A stretch of DNA of 35,662 nucleotides from Rickettsiaceae bacterium (GCA_023301685.1 JALZUG010000028.1:1-35662); one strand, 5' to 3'. Positions 9,508 to 18,521 are shown, numbered from the stretch's first letter. The notes: generated from the letters alone by a model not told the origin. Made by a program: numbers and translations.

Positions 9508-9702
9508 ATGGCAGTTCCAAAGAAAAAAACGTCCAAATCTAAACGTAATATGAGACGCTCACATGATGCGCTTGGTAAAATTAATGTAATCATCGATAAA
9601 GATACTGGAGAATACAGACTTCCTCATCATATGGATGCATCAAGTGGTTCGTACAATAACAAGCAAGTTGTTGTTGAAAAAGACGATAATGATGAAGCCT
9701 AA
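9508..9702 (+). CDS. rpmF: 50S ribosomal protein bL32
   Basis: The 64-residue sequence begins [20 protein letters not shown], the unmistakable bL32 N-terminus, followed by the short GEYRLPHH segment. It lacks the two CxxC zinc pairs found in some bL32 proteins, as is normal for alphaproteobacteria. bL32 sits near the exit region of the large subunit. GAGAGA lies upstream as a modest ribosome-binding site. It is the first gene of an rpmF-fabH-ihfA-merR run. The acidic tail (VEKDDNDEA) is slightly longer than in many relatives. Confidence 0.97.
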   Translation: MAVPKKKTSKSKRNMRRSHDALGKINVIIDKDTGEYRLPHHMDASSGSYNNKQVVVEKDDNDEA

Positions 9703-9711
9703 ATAAAACTT

Positions 9712-10665
9712 ATGGCCTCAAGAATTATAGGCTGCGGCGGCTATTTACCCTCTAAAATTGTTACAAACGCAGATCTAGAAAAATCTATTGATACTAGTGA
9801 TGAATGGATAAGATCAAGAACAGGCATCGGCCAACGTCACATTGCTGCTAGTGATGAATATAGTTCGCATATGGCCCATAAAGCAGCAAATGCAGCCATA
9901 AAAGATGCAAATATTAATCCTAAAGATATTGATTTAATAATTGCATGTACCAACACTCCTGATAACAGCTTTCCTAGCGTTGCCAATAAACTTCAAGGAT
10001 ACCTTGATCTTGGCGAGATACCATCATTTGATATACAAGCAATTTGCTCTGGCTTCGTATATGGCACGCAAGTGGCTGACAATATGATTAAATCTGGCAA
10101 ATATAAAACTGTACTCCTGGTATGCTCTGAAAAAATGTCCTCGCTGCTAGATTGGCAAGATAGATCCACATGCGTTCTATTTGGCGATGGAGCTGGCGCT
10201 ATTGTACTAAAACAAGATGACTCAAATAGCGGAATAATTGATAGTAATATTTTTTCAGATGGATCTATGTATGATATCCTACATACTGACGGAGGAGTCA
10301 GTATGAACGGTAGAAGTGGCAATGTTCAGATGAAAGGCTCCGAAGTTTTTAAAAAAGCTGTTGAAAAAATGTCAGAGTCCGTAAAGTCACTTCTTGAATC
10401 AAATAACTTGAGTATTCACGACATAGATTTCCTTGTTCCACACCAAGCAAATCAGAGAATAATCAACTCCATTGCTAACAAATTTAACCTCACCGATGAA
10501 AAAGTAATTGTTACTATTGAGAAACACGCAAACTGCTCTGCGGCATCAATTCCACTGGCACTTTCAGAATTAAAGTCGACTAAAGGAATAGAACGTGGTA
10601 AGCTAATCGTATTTACAGCATTTGGTGCTGGAACGACTTGGGGATCGATTTTAGTTAGGTGGTAA
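9712..10665 (+). CDS. fabH: Beta-ketoacyl-ACP synthase III
   Basis: At 317 residues this has the exact length and active-site spacing of E. coli FabH: C112 ([11 protein letters not shown]), H244 (VPHQANQRI) and N274 (KHANCSAAS). It condenses acetyl-CoA with malonyl-ACP to start type II fatty-acid synthesis. [10 protein letters not shown]-like residues ([10 protein letters not shown]) close the protein as expected. It begins 9 nt after rpmF. In most alphaproteobacteria plsX lies between these two genes; it is absent here. The next gene, ihfA, follows after 51 nt. Confidence 0.97.
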   Translation: MASRIIGCGGYLPSKIVTNADLEKSIDTSDEWIRSRTGIGQRHIAASDEYSSHMAHKAANAAIKDANINPKDIDLIIACTNTPDNSFPSVANKLQGYLDLGEIPSFDIQAICSGFVYGTQVADNMIKSGKYKTVLLVCSEKMSSLLDWQDRSTCVLFGDGAGAIVLKQDDSNSGIIDSNIFSDGSMYDILHTDGGVSMNGRSGNVQMKGSEVFKKAVEKMSESVKSLLESNNLSIHDIDFLVPHQANQRIINSIANKFNLTDEKVIVTIEKHANCSAASIPLALSELKSTKGIERGKLIVFTAFGAGTTWGSILVRW

Positions 10666-10716
10666 CCTATATTGCGTAATACCCAAGCTTAGAAAACCTA
10701 AGATAATTGGGGTTGT

Positions 10717-11010
10717 ATGGGTAAGCCTGAGACAATTACGAAAGAAAAAGTTGCTGAAAAGCTGAAGGAACAGCTTGGCCTTTCGGCAACCCTTTGCGAA
10801 GAAATCACTACTCATACTTTTTCCGAAATATTTCATCTTACTAAAAGAGATGACAAGACTATGCTACAAAACTTTGGCACTTGGAAAATAAATCATAAAA
10901 AAACTAGACCAGGCTTTAACATTCGCTTAGGCGAAAGAGTTGAAATTAAGCCAAGAACGGTACTACGCTTCTTGCCATCAAGACCTCTTAAAGAAAAAGT
11001 AAATACGTAA
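10717..11010 (+). CDS. ihfA: Integration host factor alpha-type HU/IHF protein
   Basis: A 97-residue HU/IHF fold protein: N-terminal helices (ITKEKVAEKLKEQLGLS), FGTWKINHKKTRPG for the strand and the DNA-intercalating arm with RPG, then a V-E-I-K-P-R-T-V-L-R-F-LPS tail. It bends DNA in nucleoid organisation, recombination and regulation. The place after fabH and before a MerR-type gene is the conserved position of ihfA in alphaproteobacteria, so I prefer IHF alpha over HU. GGGG lies a few bases before the ATG. The following gene begins two bases after the stop. Confidence 0.85.
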   Translation: MGKPETITKEKVAEKLKEQLGLSATLCEEITTHTFSEIFHLTKRDDKTMLQNFGTWKINHKKTRPGFNIRLGERVEIKPRTVLRFLPSRPLKEKVNT

Positions 11011-11012
11011 TC

Positions 11013-11354
11013 ATGCTAACAAAAAAGTATTTTTCCATTTCTGAAGCATGCGATATGTGTGCTCTTGCTCCTCACAAGCTAAGATACATAGATAAAATTG
11101 ATAAAAAAATGTCTATAGTTAAAATCCGTGGTCGAAGATACTACACTATGGAAAATATAAACTATCTTATCAAGAAATATTCTGATATTGAAGAACCTGT
11201 AAATAAACAGCCTTCTATCAAGATAGAAAACACTGAGATAACCAATCAACAACCAATTACTACTGATAACAACTCACAAATCAACTACCAATTCCTAGAG
11301 CGAATCGATCAACTAATAAAAAATTTCCATACTCTTGCAGAACGCTTGAATTAA
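11013..11354 (+). CDS. MerR-type helix-turn-helix regulator
   Basis: The first 60 residues fit a winged-helix MerR domain: YFSISEACDMCALAPHKLRY is the helix-turn-helix, followed by a wing with RGRRYYTMENINYLIKK. The remainder is polar and low in complexity and ends in a short helix (FLERIDQLIKNFHTLAERL) that could be a dimerisation coil. There is no ligand-binding domain. A MerR-like gene after ihfA is common in alphaproteobacteria, where its target is not established. The start lies 2 nt after the ihfA stop, so it is co-translated. Confidence 0.78.
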   Translation: MLTKKYFSISEACDMCALAPHKLRYIDKIDKKMSIVKIRGRRYYTMENINYLIKKYSDIEEPVNKQPSIKIENTEITNQQPITTDNNSQINYQFLERIDQLIKNFHTLAERLN

Positions 11355-11412
11355 TATGATTTTATACAGCTTATATATTATTAAATTATAGAACTTTTTC
11401 TTACTCAAACTA

Positions 11413-12084
11413 TTAAAAGTCCAGATTGGCATAATGAGACGGAGGTACAAAACCCGCTACTCTGTCTTGTAATATTGTTTGAAATGCTGGTCTTGATTTG
11501 ATGATTGAATACCATTCTTTAATAAGCGGCCAACTATCCCAATTTATTTCACCAAAATAATCTACTGTAGAAATATGTGAAGCGGCCACGATATCGGCGC
11601 ATGAAAGCTTCTCTAATGCTATATGTGACCTTTTTTCAAGATACTCACTTAACAGCCTAAAATGCTGACTTAAGTTGGCTTTTGCTGCTCGGATAAAAGT
11701 ACTCCTAGGACCACCAACATGCATAAGTAATCTGATCATTTTTTCATCAACTAGAATTTTACTAACTTCACGATAAAACTTATCGTTAAACCAAGCTATA
11801 TCCTTACGCACCAAAGCACGTTCATCGGTGGATTTTGGCATAAAATAAAAATCCTCAAACTTTTCAACCATATATTCAATTATAGAATAGTTCCCTACTA
11901 AAATAGGCGAGAATTTATCTATTTCAATAACAGGAAGGTTTCCAGACGGATTAATCTCAACAAACTCTCTCCTTCTAAGCCAATAATCTTCTTTCACCAT
12001 AGTAAACTCAGTGTCAAATTCTTTTAGAAAGACTCGAATCTGACGTGACAACGGACAAACAGGGTGGTGATATAATGTTAGCAT
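11413..12084 (-). CDS. Glutathione S-transferase family protein
   Basis: The 223-residue product has an N-terminal thioredoxin-like domain (LYHHPVCPLSRQIRVFLKE, INPSGNLPVIEID, and YSIIEYMVEKF at the glutathione site) and a C-terminal helical domain with the family's N-capping pattern LSCADIVAASHIS. The tail VPPSHYANLDF is typical of a group found in alphaproteobacteria. These enzymes conjugate glutathione or reduce disulfides; the substrate here is unknown. It begins 28 nt after the 3' end of rnpB, with no clear terminator between, so it may share the rnpB transcript. A TATAAT overlaps its start codon, which cannot serve its own promoter. Confidence 0.85.
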   Translation of the reverse strand: MLTLYHHPVCPLSRQIRVFLKEFDTEFTMVKEDYWLRRREFVEINPSGNLPVIEIDKFSPILVGNYSIIEYMVEKFEDFYFMPKSTDERALVRKDIAWFNDKFYREVSKILVDEKMIRLLMHVGGPRSTFIRAAKANLSQHFRLLSEYLEKRSHIALEKLSCADIVAASHISTVDYFGEINWDSWPLIKEWYSIIKSRPAFQTILQDRVAGFVPPSHYANLDF

Positions 12085-12112
12085 TATAAGATGTTAAAAT
12101 GTTAAAAGTTAA

Positions 12113-12497
12113 AAGATGGTCTATAAGCCGGATTCTGTATAGCACAAAGCTACCGTGATTATTTATCTAGGATAAATGTTACCATTTATCTCAAGCGACC
12201 TACCCGCATAATCTCTAGCTATAGACAGCTAGGAACTTCTATAAGTTCTAATTACGCCTATTTGATCTTGCTCCCGATGGGGTTTACATAGCGATTATTG
12301 TTACCAACAACCCGGTGCGCTCTTACCACACCATTTCACCCTTACCTTTAAAAGGCGGTATATTTCTGCTGCACTTTCCCTAAAAGGAGCTTCTCTTCTC
12401 CTTTCGCTGGCCATTAACCAGCATCGCGTCTATTTGGAGTCCGGACTTTCCTCATATTCTGCTTAAAAAACAAAACATACAATCACGCGACCATCTT
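12113..12497 (-). ncRNA. rnpB: RNase P RNA, bacterial type A
   Basis: The catalytic RNA that matures tRNA 5' ends. Three hallmarks are visible on the minus strand: GAGGAAAGTCCGGACTCC (12453-12436), the conserved 5' part of P4 and its neighbours; the internal GCAGAAATAT segment near 12360; and GAATCCGGCTTATAGACC (12136-12119) at the 3' end. The terminal GATGGTC at the 5' end (12491-12497) pairs with GACCATC at the 3' end (12115-12121) to form P1, which sets the boundaries. The length, about 385 nt, is normal. The exact 3' end is approximate. Confidence 0.95.
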
Positions 12498-12504
12498 GAA
12501 AAAG

Positions 12505-12534
12505 ATTGTAATATATTTCATACGACTATGTCAA
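12505..12534 (-). promoter_or_regulatory. Promoter of rnpB
   Basis: On the minus strand TTGACA (12534-12529) is followed after 18 nt by TACAAT (12510-12505). This is a perfect -35 box and five of six bases in the -10 box. The expected start, 7 nt downstream, falls at about 12497, exactly where the P1 helix of the RNA begins, which supports both calls. Confidence 0.8.
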
Positions 12535-12558
12535 TCACGTCACCAAAAAAACTAAAAA

Positions 12559-13686
12559 TTACCCCGCAAGCACTGCTGAAGAATAGCGGCTACCTTGTAA
12601 ATTATAAAAAACTCTCCTTGCATGACCAACTTCCATTCTAGCAAAACCAGCAATCATTCCACAAGTCTTCTTAATATTATCGGATTGCTCTCTCTTAAGC
12701 AATGTTCGCGAATAAGTTAGACTATCATTATATACCCTTTTCATACCTACAGGACCAGGTTTATTAATAACAACATTTGCTGGAGGGTGATCTATAACTT
12801 GTACCATTGATTCTATAAGGTTAACGTCACCTTTCTTTACAACCTCCGTAAGTATAAGTCTTGTTTCTCTTTGAGTCTTATTATTTAGCAATTCTATAGC
12901 TCTGGCCAGATAATCAATTTGTGGCTCGATTTCATGATTAATTTCAGGCTGTTTTTCATTTTCTAGCTCTTGTCCATTCATAGATAAATTTTCAACTATT
13001 TTAGCAATTTCAAACTTAGCAGATGGAATCAAAACAGCATCCTCTCTTGAATTTTCTAAACTAAGATTTTGCTGTAGTGGAACAAGTGCTCCTACATTAA
13101 AATCTATTGGCTCTACATCTTGTGCAACAACATCAAATATTGGTTCAGATGCTTGCCCATGCACCAAATTTTGAACCACCCCTACATTTGCCAAATTATC
13201 TACAGGGTTTTGCAAATGAACACTTGATCCCCCCATGCAATATATTGTACTAGATTTAGAAAAATCTCTATCTAGGCGATAATCTTTACTCTTATTATTA
13301 AAAGTATAAATAAATTTTGCATCACCAACACCTTTTCTAACAATTTGAATATCGTGATACTTATTAATTCCAACTCTATCCTTATCAACTAAGCTTTTAA
13401 GAATCTGTTTGGGATCATGAATCTTCAATGTATTACTACGAGTAGACAATACAAGTTTACTGTTTTTTATACTTGCTTTCACACCAGCTTTTGCATAAAA
13501 TTTATTGATATTCCTAACTGTATGATTTAGGTCGCTACCAAACTTCACTTTTACACCATTTATCCAGATACACGCTTTCTTTACTTTTGCCTTATCAGCG
13601 TAAATTGTTTTCAAATTCCTTACATGCCTCTCCACGTCCTTATCAGACGAAATTCCAACATATGGGGTTAAAACTCTATCAATCAT
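12559..13686 (-). CDS. Unknown protein with an N-terminal flagellin-IN-like segment
   Basis: I do not recognise the whole 375-residue protein. Residues about 40-85 (WINGVKVKFGSDLNHTV, then INKFYAKAGVKASIKNSKLVL) follow the flagellin-IN motif found in flagellins and FliD caps: I-N-G-V-x-V, D-L-x-x-x-V, I-N, G-V-x-A-S and K-L-V-L-S. The middle is acidic and low in complexity; a basic C-terminal region follows (TYSRTLLKREQSDNIKK). There is no signal peptide or membrane helix. I start at ATG 13686, with AGG 8 nt before it; GTG at 13695 is an alternative. Upstream is a 524-bp spacer, downstream the rnpB promoter. It could be an exported structural protein or a repurposed domain. Confidence 0.6.
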   Translation of the reverse strand: MIDRVLTPYVGISSDKDVERHVRNLKTIYADKAKVKKACIWINGVKVKFGSDLNHTVRNINKFYAKAGVKASIKNSKLVLSTRSNTLKIHDPKQILKSLVDKDRVGINKYHDIQIVRKGVGDAKFIYTFNNKSKDYRLDRDFSKSSTIYCMGGSSVHLQNPVDNLANVGVVQNLVHGQASEPIFDVVAQDVEPIDFNVGALVPLQQNLSLENSREDAVLIPSAKFEIAKIVENLSMNGQELENEKQPEINHEIEPQIDYLARAIELLNNKTQRETRLILTEVVKKGDVNLIESMVQVIDHPPANVVINKPGPVGMKRVYNDSLTYSRTLLKREQSDNIKKTCGMIAGFARMEVGHARRVFYNLQGSRYSSAVLAG

Positions 13687-14210
13687 AAATAACACCTAAA
13701 TTTATTACGCAATAAAGCTAACCCCTCAAAAATCTAGCTTTTGCAGAAGGTATCATTGTTTTGTTATAAATACAAAAAATTTTATAGATATTATTTAAAA
13801 TATTACTACTAATTCTTAATTATCTAGTATCGACAAGCGCTCAAATACCTTTTTATACAACGTGTTTAAGTAAGTATTAATTTTAAAAATATTATTAAGA
13901 TTTTTTTGCGATTTAATTGACAAAGGTTAATTAACTATTGGAAATTTAAAAATTCTTAAAAGCAACAAGATGTACTAAATTTAAGACTACCAAAGTAAAA
14001 AACTCATATTAACAATGTGTAGTTATAAGCCAGATATTAAAGTGTATTCTTTTAATTTTAAGAGAAAAGTTTAGTATGCATATTGCTTCCCTATGCAAGA
14101 GATAACTGATAAAAATAGTATTATCATGAGTACCAAGTTGAAAAAGTTCAATCATCGCAACACAATGGTGTCTCCGTATAAACGTAATCGCAGCTAACTC
14201 AAATTATTGA
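13687..14210. other. 524-bp spacer between polA and the flagellin-IN-like gene
   Basis: No recognised gene or RNA. It is very AT-rich. The only reading frame of note is ATG 14126 to TAA 14197 on the plus strand, 23 codons encoding a basic peptide (MSTKLKKFNHRNTM, then VSPYKRNRS), without a clear ribosome-binding site. A TTGACA at 13917-13922 has no matching -10 box. No tRNA fold was seen. Confidence 0.5.
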
Positions 14211-16871
14211 TTAATGAATCTCCCGCCAATTATCGCCAGAGTTCACATCAACATCTGTTCTAACATCTAGATTAATAGCAGATTCCATAGTTTTCTTTAT
14301 TAGTTCCATCGCACTCTCTACTTCAGCTTCTGGCGCTTCAAAAATTAATTCATCATGGATTTGCAAGATCATTTTTGTCTTCATAGAACGTTTTTTAAGC
14401 TCTCTATCTAAATTAATCATAGCAATTTTAACAATATCAGAAGTTAAACTTTGCATTGGAGCATTGATTGCCGCTCTTTCTCCAAAAGATCGCATTGCAT
14501 GATTCTTATCATTTATTGTTGGTATAAAGCATTTGCGACCTATTAGGTTCTCTACATATCCATTTTCTTTAGCAAACTCAATTGTATTACTCATATATTT
14601 TTGAATACCTGGATACTCTTTAAAATATCTATTAATATAGTCAGACGCTTCTTTTCTGGAGATATTTAGCTGCTTAGAAAGACCAAATCCACTTATTCCA
14701 TATATAATACCAAAATTTATTGCTTTAGCGCTTCTTCTCAGCTCTGAGTCAATCTCATTTACTGGTACACCAAAAATTTGACTAGCAGTCTGGGCATGAA
14801 TATCGCGATTTTCTGACATTGCCTTTTTCAATGGTTCAATATTCGCAACATGACTTAATATACGAAGCTCTATTTGTGAATAGTCAGCTGAAATTAATTT
14901 TTTTCCCTCGCTTGCAATAAAAGCCGCTCTAATACTGCTCCCCTCTTCAGTTCTTGTTGGAATGTTCTGTACATTCGGATTTATTGAACTGAGTCTTCCA
15001 GTGGTAGTAGCTGCTTGTAAAAATGTTGTATGAATCCTACCAGTCCTAGGATCAGCTTGACTAGGGAGTGTATCAGTATAAGTATTTTTAAGCTTAGTCA
15101 AATGCCTCCACTCTAATAACAATTCAGCAATCTCAAAACCTTCTTCATGCAATTTCTCTAAGATATCAGCACTTGTAGAAAAAGATTTTGTCTTACCAGT
15201 AGTTTTAGCAAATGGTAACTTCATTTTACCAAATAGAATTTCTCCCAACTGCTTAGGCGAAGCTATATTAAACTCTTCTTCCGTTATTTCATAAATTTTC
15301 TTTTCAAGTTCAGCAATCTTAACAGCAAATTCTTGGGATATCTTAGCCAAATATTGACTGTTTATCTTTACCCCTTCTTTTTCCATACCATTTAAAATAT
15401 GACAAAGCGGTAGATCAATATCTAGATAGAGATGTAGTAACTTATTTTTAAAGAGCTCAGAGTTAAGTTTTCCATGACAATCAACTAGATAAGGCGCTAT
15501 AGTTTCAACTTCCGCTTCTTTAAAGATCTCAGCACCACTAAGATCCTTTATAATCTTTCTTATATCTCGACTTTTTTTACCCGCATTCAATACATAATCC
15601 ATTAACTGCAAATCTTCAAATGACCTGCAAGGCTGTTTACATATTTTTAAAAGCTCCTTTAAATTAAAAACAATTTTTTTAATAGAGATATCCGCAAATA
15701 ATTCATGAATTTGCTTTGAAAAATTCAAATCTTTAGACTTATCTTTATTTAGAGAAAATAAATCTTTTGGACCATCAGACTGTGCAATATAAGGCGCTAT
15801 ATATAATTGATCATTTACTCCAAAAATAAATTCAATATCATCATCTAGCTGCTGCGCAGATACAGAAACTTCTCCATAACGCTCAACAAAAGTCATAAAT
15901 TTAGCAAATTCCTCGTCAGATGAGATTTGATTTCTTTTTGTTTCAGTCTTTTCCTTTATAGCACTATCTTCTTGAATTTCTATCTCATGAATTTTCAAGC
16001 TAAATAGATTTTCAATTCTCTTAATTAGTGATTTAAAACCATATTCAGCTAAAAATTGAGAAATATTCTCAACCGATGGAGCACTCCATTTAAACTCGCT
16101 TACATCATGATCTAAATCTATATTATGATCAAGCCCAACTAGCTTCCAAGAAATTCTAGCATCTTCAGCCGAGCTTCTTAGCAATTCTTGCTGACGCTTA
16201 CTTTTTACTTGATCAATCGACGATAAAACCGTTTCTAAATCACCAAATTGATTTATAAGTCCTGCTGCCGTTTTTGGCCCAACTCCAGCAACACCAGGTA
16301 TATTATCAGAACTATCACCCATTAATGCCTGAACTTCACGAACCTTATCTGGCCCAACACCAAACTTAGCAAAAATATCTTCCTCTTGAATAAATTTGGA
16401 TTTTACAGGATCAAACATTTTCACATGATCATTTACTAGCTGCATCAAATCCTTATCAGAAGAAATAACTATAGTTTCTCTTTTAGCTTCTGTGGCTTTA
16501 TGCGCAAGAGTCGCAATAATATCATCTGCTTCATAACCCGCTCTTGAAATACACTCAAAATTTAGTGCTCTTGCTGCTTTTTCAACAAGCTTAAGCTGCA
16601 TCACTAAATCATCTGGCGCTGGCGGTCTGTTTGCTTTGTAATCTTTATATAAGTCATGACGAAAATTCTTTCCACTATGATCAAGTACTATCACAGCATG
16701 TTCTGGCTTAAAATCTGCAATGAGCTTCATAAGCATAGAAGTAAAGCCGTATATAGCACCAACAGGATCGCCCGATGGTGAAGTAAGTGGAGGTTGTACG
16801 TGATAAGCTCTAAATATAAAACCAAAACCATCTACGATAATTAATGGTTTTAAATTTTTGTTATTAGTCAT
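14211..16871 (-). CDS. polA: DNA polymerase I, proofreading residues missing
   Basis: The 886-residue protein has an N-terminal 5' nuclease (GYEADDIIATLAHKA, SSDKDLMQLV, GDSSDNIPGVAGVGPKTA), a degenerate 3'-5' exonuclease region at about 310-490, and a polymerase domain with motif A (SADYSQIELRI, near 660), motif B (RRSAKAINFGIIYG) and motif C (QIHDELIFEA, near 838). In the exonuclease region the DxE pair becomes VSVSAQ, the position of E. coli D424 reads NLKELL, and the late YxxxD motif is not seen. It probably fills gaps and removes primers but cannot proofread. I prefer ATG 16871; a TTG at 16892 would add 7 residues. It follows the glmU-type gene by 7 nt. Confidence 0.93.
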   Translation of the reverse strand: MTNNKNLKPLIIVDGFGFIFRAYHVQPPLTSPSGDPVGAIYGFTSMLMKLIADFKPEHAVIVLDHSGKNFRHDLYKDYKANRPPAPDDLVMQLKLVEKAARALNFECISRAGYEADDIIATLAHKATEAKRETIVISSDKDLMQLVNDHVKMFDPVKSKFIQEEDIFAKFGVGPDKVREVQALMGDSSDNIPGVAGVGPKTAAGLINQFGDLETVLSSIDQVKSKRQQELLRSSAEDARISWKLVGLDHNIDLDHDVSEFKWSAPSVENISQFLAEYGFKSLIKRIENLFSLKIHEIEIQEDSAIKEKTETKRNQISSDEEFAKFMTFVERYGEVSVSAQQLDDDIEFIFGVNDQLYIAPYIAQSDGPKDLFSLNKDKSKDLNFSKQIHELFADISIKKIVFNLKELLKICKQPCRSFEDLQLMDYVLNAGKKSRDIRKIIKDLSGAEIFKEAEVETIAPYLVDCHGKLNSELFKNKLLHLYLDIDLPLCHILNGMEKEGVKINSQYLAKISQEFAVKIAELEKKIYEITEEEFNIASPKQLGEILFGKMKLPFAKTTGKTKSFSTSADILEKLHEEGFEIAELLLEWRHLTKLKNTYTDTLPSQADPRTGRIHTTFLQAATTTGRLSSINPNVQNIPTRTEEGSSIRAAFIASEGKKLISADYSQIELRILSHVANIEPLKKAMSENRDIHAQTASQIFGVPVNEIDSELRRSAKAINFGIIYGISGFGLSKQLNISRKEASDYINRYFKEYPGIQKYMSNTIEFAKENGYVENLIGRKCFIPTINDKNHAMRSFGERAAINAPMQSLTSDIVKIAMINLDRELKKRSMKTKMILQIHDELIFEAPEAEVESAMELIKKTMESAINLDVRTDVDVNSGDNWREIH

Positions 16872-16878
16872 TTTAGTA

Positions 16879-17604
16879 CTATTTTTTATCAATTATTGAA
16901 TTTGCATTCTGCAATTCTTCTTGAGTATTCACGCCCAAAACTAAATTGTAGTTATCAGAGGTATAATATGATACTTTTTCACCGTGCCGGAAGCAAATTT
17001 CTATAATCTCAGTTAGATATAATTCTTTCTGCTGATGATCAGAATCTGACTTTAAACAATCGTCAATATATTTACTCAAAATACCGGGTGCAAATGACAT
17101 AATGCCTGAGTTGCATAATTTTATTTCCTTCTCTTCAGTGCTTGCAAATTTTGCCTCAACGATTTTTTCAAAATTACCCTTGGAATCAACGACGATTCTA
17201 CCATATGCATTTGGCTTATCATATTCAAATGCTAAAGTTACAGCTTTTGAATCTGTCTTTTGCATATGGTCAAACATATTTTGAATTATCTCATCAGTAA
17301 TTAGTGGGTTATCACCATAAATTACACCAATTGGTTGCTCAGGATCAAACTTATCTTTTGCAACGAATACTGCATGCGCTGTACCTAATTGCTCTTCTTG
17401 TTTTACTAACTTACATTTATCAGAAAATTCTGGCAAAAACTCTTTGATATGATCAGAATACACCAATATCAAATCATCAGAAACTCTACGACAATTATCA
17501 ATAACATGCTCAAGCATTGGTTTTCCAGCAACTTTATGCATTACTTTTGGAAGCTCAGATTGCATTCTACTTCCTTTTCCTGCAGCAAGAATAATTATTT
17601 GCAT
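16879..17604 (-). CDS. UDP-GlcNAc pyrophosphorylase, GlmU N-terminal domain only
   Basis: The 241 residues match only the uridyltransferase half of GlmU: LAAGKGSRM at the start, LPKVMHKVAGKPMLEHVI, QEEQLGTAHAV, YGDNPLI, YGRIVVD, CNSGIMSF, ELYLTEII and GVNTQEEL. Metal and substrate residues (the Asp of YGD, the Asn of CNSG and of GVN) remain. Full GlmU is about 450 residues; the left-handed beta-helix acetyltransferase half is absent, and the stop is 7 nt before polA. It should make UDP-GlcNAc from UTP and GlcNAc-1-phosphate, but not acetylate GlcN-1-phosphate. It lies 12 nt after yebC and before polA, probably one transcript. It might be a related NTP transferase rather than a reduced GlmU. 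Confidence 0.85.
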   Translation of the reverse strand: MQIIILAAGKGSRMQSELPKVMHKVAGKPMLEHVIDNCRRVSDDLILVYSDHIKEFLPEFSDKCKLVKQEEQLGTAHAVFVAKDKFDPEQPIGVIYGDNPLITDEIIQNMFDHMQKTDSKAVTLAFEYDKPNAYGRIVVDSKGNFEKIVEAKFASTEEKEIKLCNSGIMSFAPGILSKYIDDCLKSDSDHQQKELYLTEIIEICFRHGEKVSYYTSDNYNLVLGVNTQEELQNANSIIDKK

Positions 17605-17616
17605 ATATTTTTTATC

Positions 17617-18369
17617 CTAATTTGATAATTTTTCAAACAGCTCTTCAGACATTTCATAATTACCAAAAACTTTTTGAACATCATCACTTTCTTCAAGAGC
17701 ATCTATTAGCTTTAACAATTTTGTAGCCCTCTCTTCATCAGTGACCATAATTGTATTTTGCGGCTTCCATTCTATTTCCGACTCAAGTGGTGCTCCATAC
17801 TTATTATTCATATATTCTAAACACTCAGAAAATGCCTCAATATCAGTATATACAGTATGGTATTGATCTGTTGATTCAACATCATTTGCACCTGACTCAA
17901 TAGCACTTTCCATTATGTCATCAGCAGATGCTATATCTGCAGGATAATCAATTCTACCCACTCGATCAAACATAAAACTAACACTTCCTGACTCACCTAG
18001 ATTCCCTCCGTGCTTAGTAAAAGCGCTTCTAACCTCTGCGACAGTCCTATTTTTATTATCTGTCAAAGTCTCAACAATTATTGCGATACCACCCGGAACA
18101 AATCCTTCATAACGAATTTCTGCATAATTATCTGTATCTGATGGATCTGATGCTTGTTGCAAAGCTCTATCAATTCGATCCTTTGGAAGATTTTGACTCC
18201 GAGCTGCAGTAATTGCACTTCTAAGTCGTGGATTATTATTTGTATCAACTCCACCAATTTTAGCTGCTGTAATAATTTCTCTAACTAGTTTTGTAAAAAC
18301 CTTTGCTCTTTTTTTATCCTGAGCGCCCTTTCTGTGCTGTATATTCTTAAATTTGGAATGTCCCGCCAT
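17617..18369 (-). CDS. yebC: YebC/PmpR family protein
   Basis: A 250-residue member that starts with the family signature [20 protein letters not shown], followed by FTKLVREI and, mid-protein, [20 protein letters not shown]. The acidic DDVEKVF-like end ([14 protein letters not shown]) is normal. YebC proteins were described as transcription regulators, and the mitochondrial relative TACO1 and bacterial YebC help ribosomes through difficult proline-rich stretches; which role applies here is not shown. It is the first gene of yebC-glmU'-polA, with a promoter just upstream. Confidence 0.95.
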   Translation of the reverse strand: MAGHSKFKNIQHRKGAQDKKRAKVFTKLVREIITAAKIGGVDTNNNPRLRSAITAARSQNLPKDRIDRALQQASDPSDTDNYAEIRYEGFVPGGIAIIVETLTDNKNRTVAEVRSAFTKHGGNLGESGSVSFMFDRVGRIDYPADIASADDIMESAIESGANDVESTDQYHTVYTDIEAFSECLEYMNNKYGAPLESEIEWKPQNTIMVTDEERATKLLKLIDALEESDDVQKVFGNYEMSEELFEKLSN

Positions 18370-18404
18370 TACAATAAAACTTATTTGTTAACTTAAAAGA
18401 CCCC

Positions 18405-18432
18405 ATTCTAATACATACATATCAGAAGGCAA
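18405..18432 (-). promoter_or_regulatory. Probable promoter of yebC-glmU'-polA
   Basis: On the minus strand TTGCCT (18432-18427) is followed after 16 nt by TAGAAT (18410-18405). Each box has four or five of six consensus bases. Transcription would begin about 30 nt before the yebC ATG. Confidence 0.5.
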
Positions 18433-18521
18433 GAAATAATAGACGCGGCCATAATACATATGTATAGACAATCCAGAAATTCACTACAAAATAAAGTTCA
18501 GACCTTTAAAACACTAATAAA

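Noticed and set aside
9390-9593. N-terminal extension of bamE to 9593
   Set aside because: The signal peptide and lipobox start at 9389, and the extension would cover the rpmF start on the other strand.
12113-12497. CRISPR array or tRNA cluster as the source of the folded GC-rich region
   Set aside because: The sequence matches RNase P RNA at both ends, and no spaced repeats were seen.
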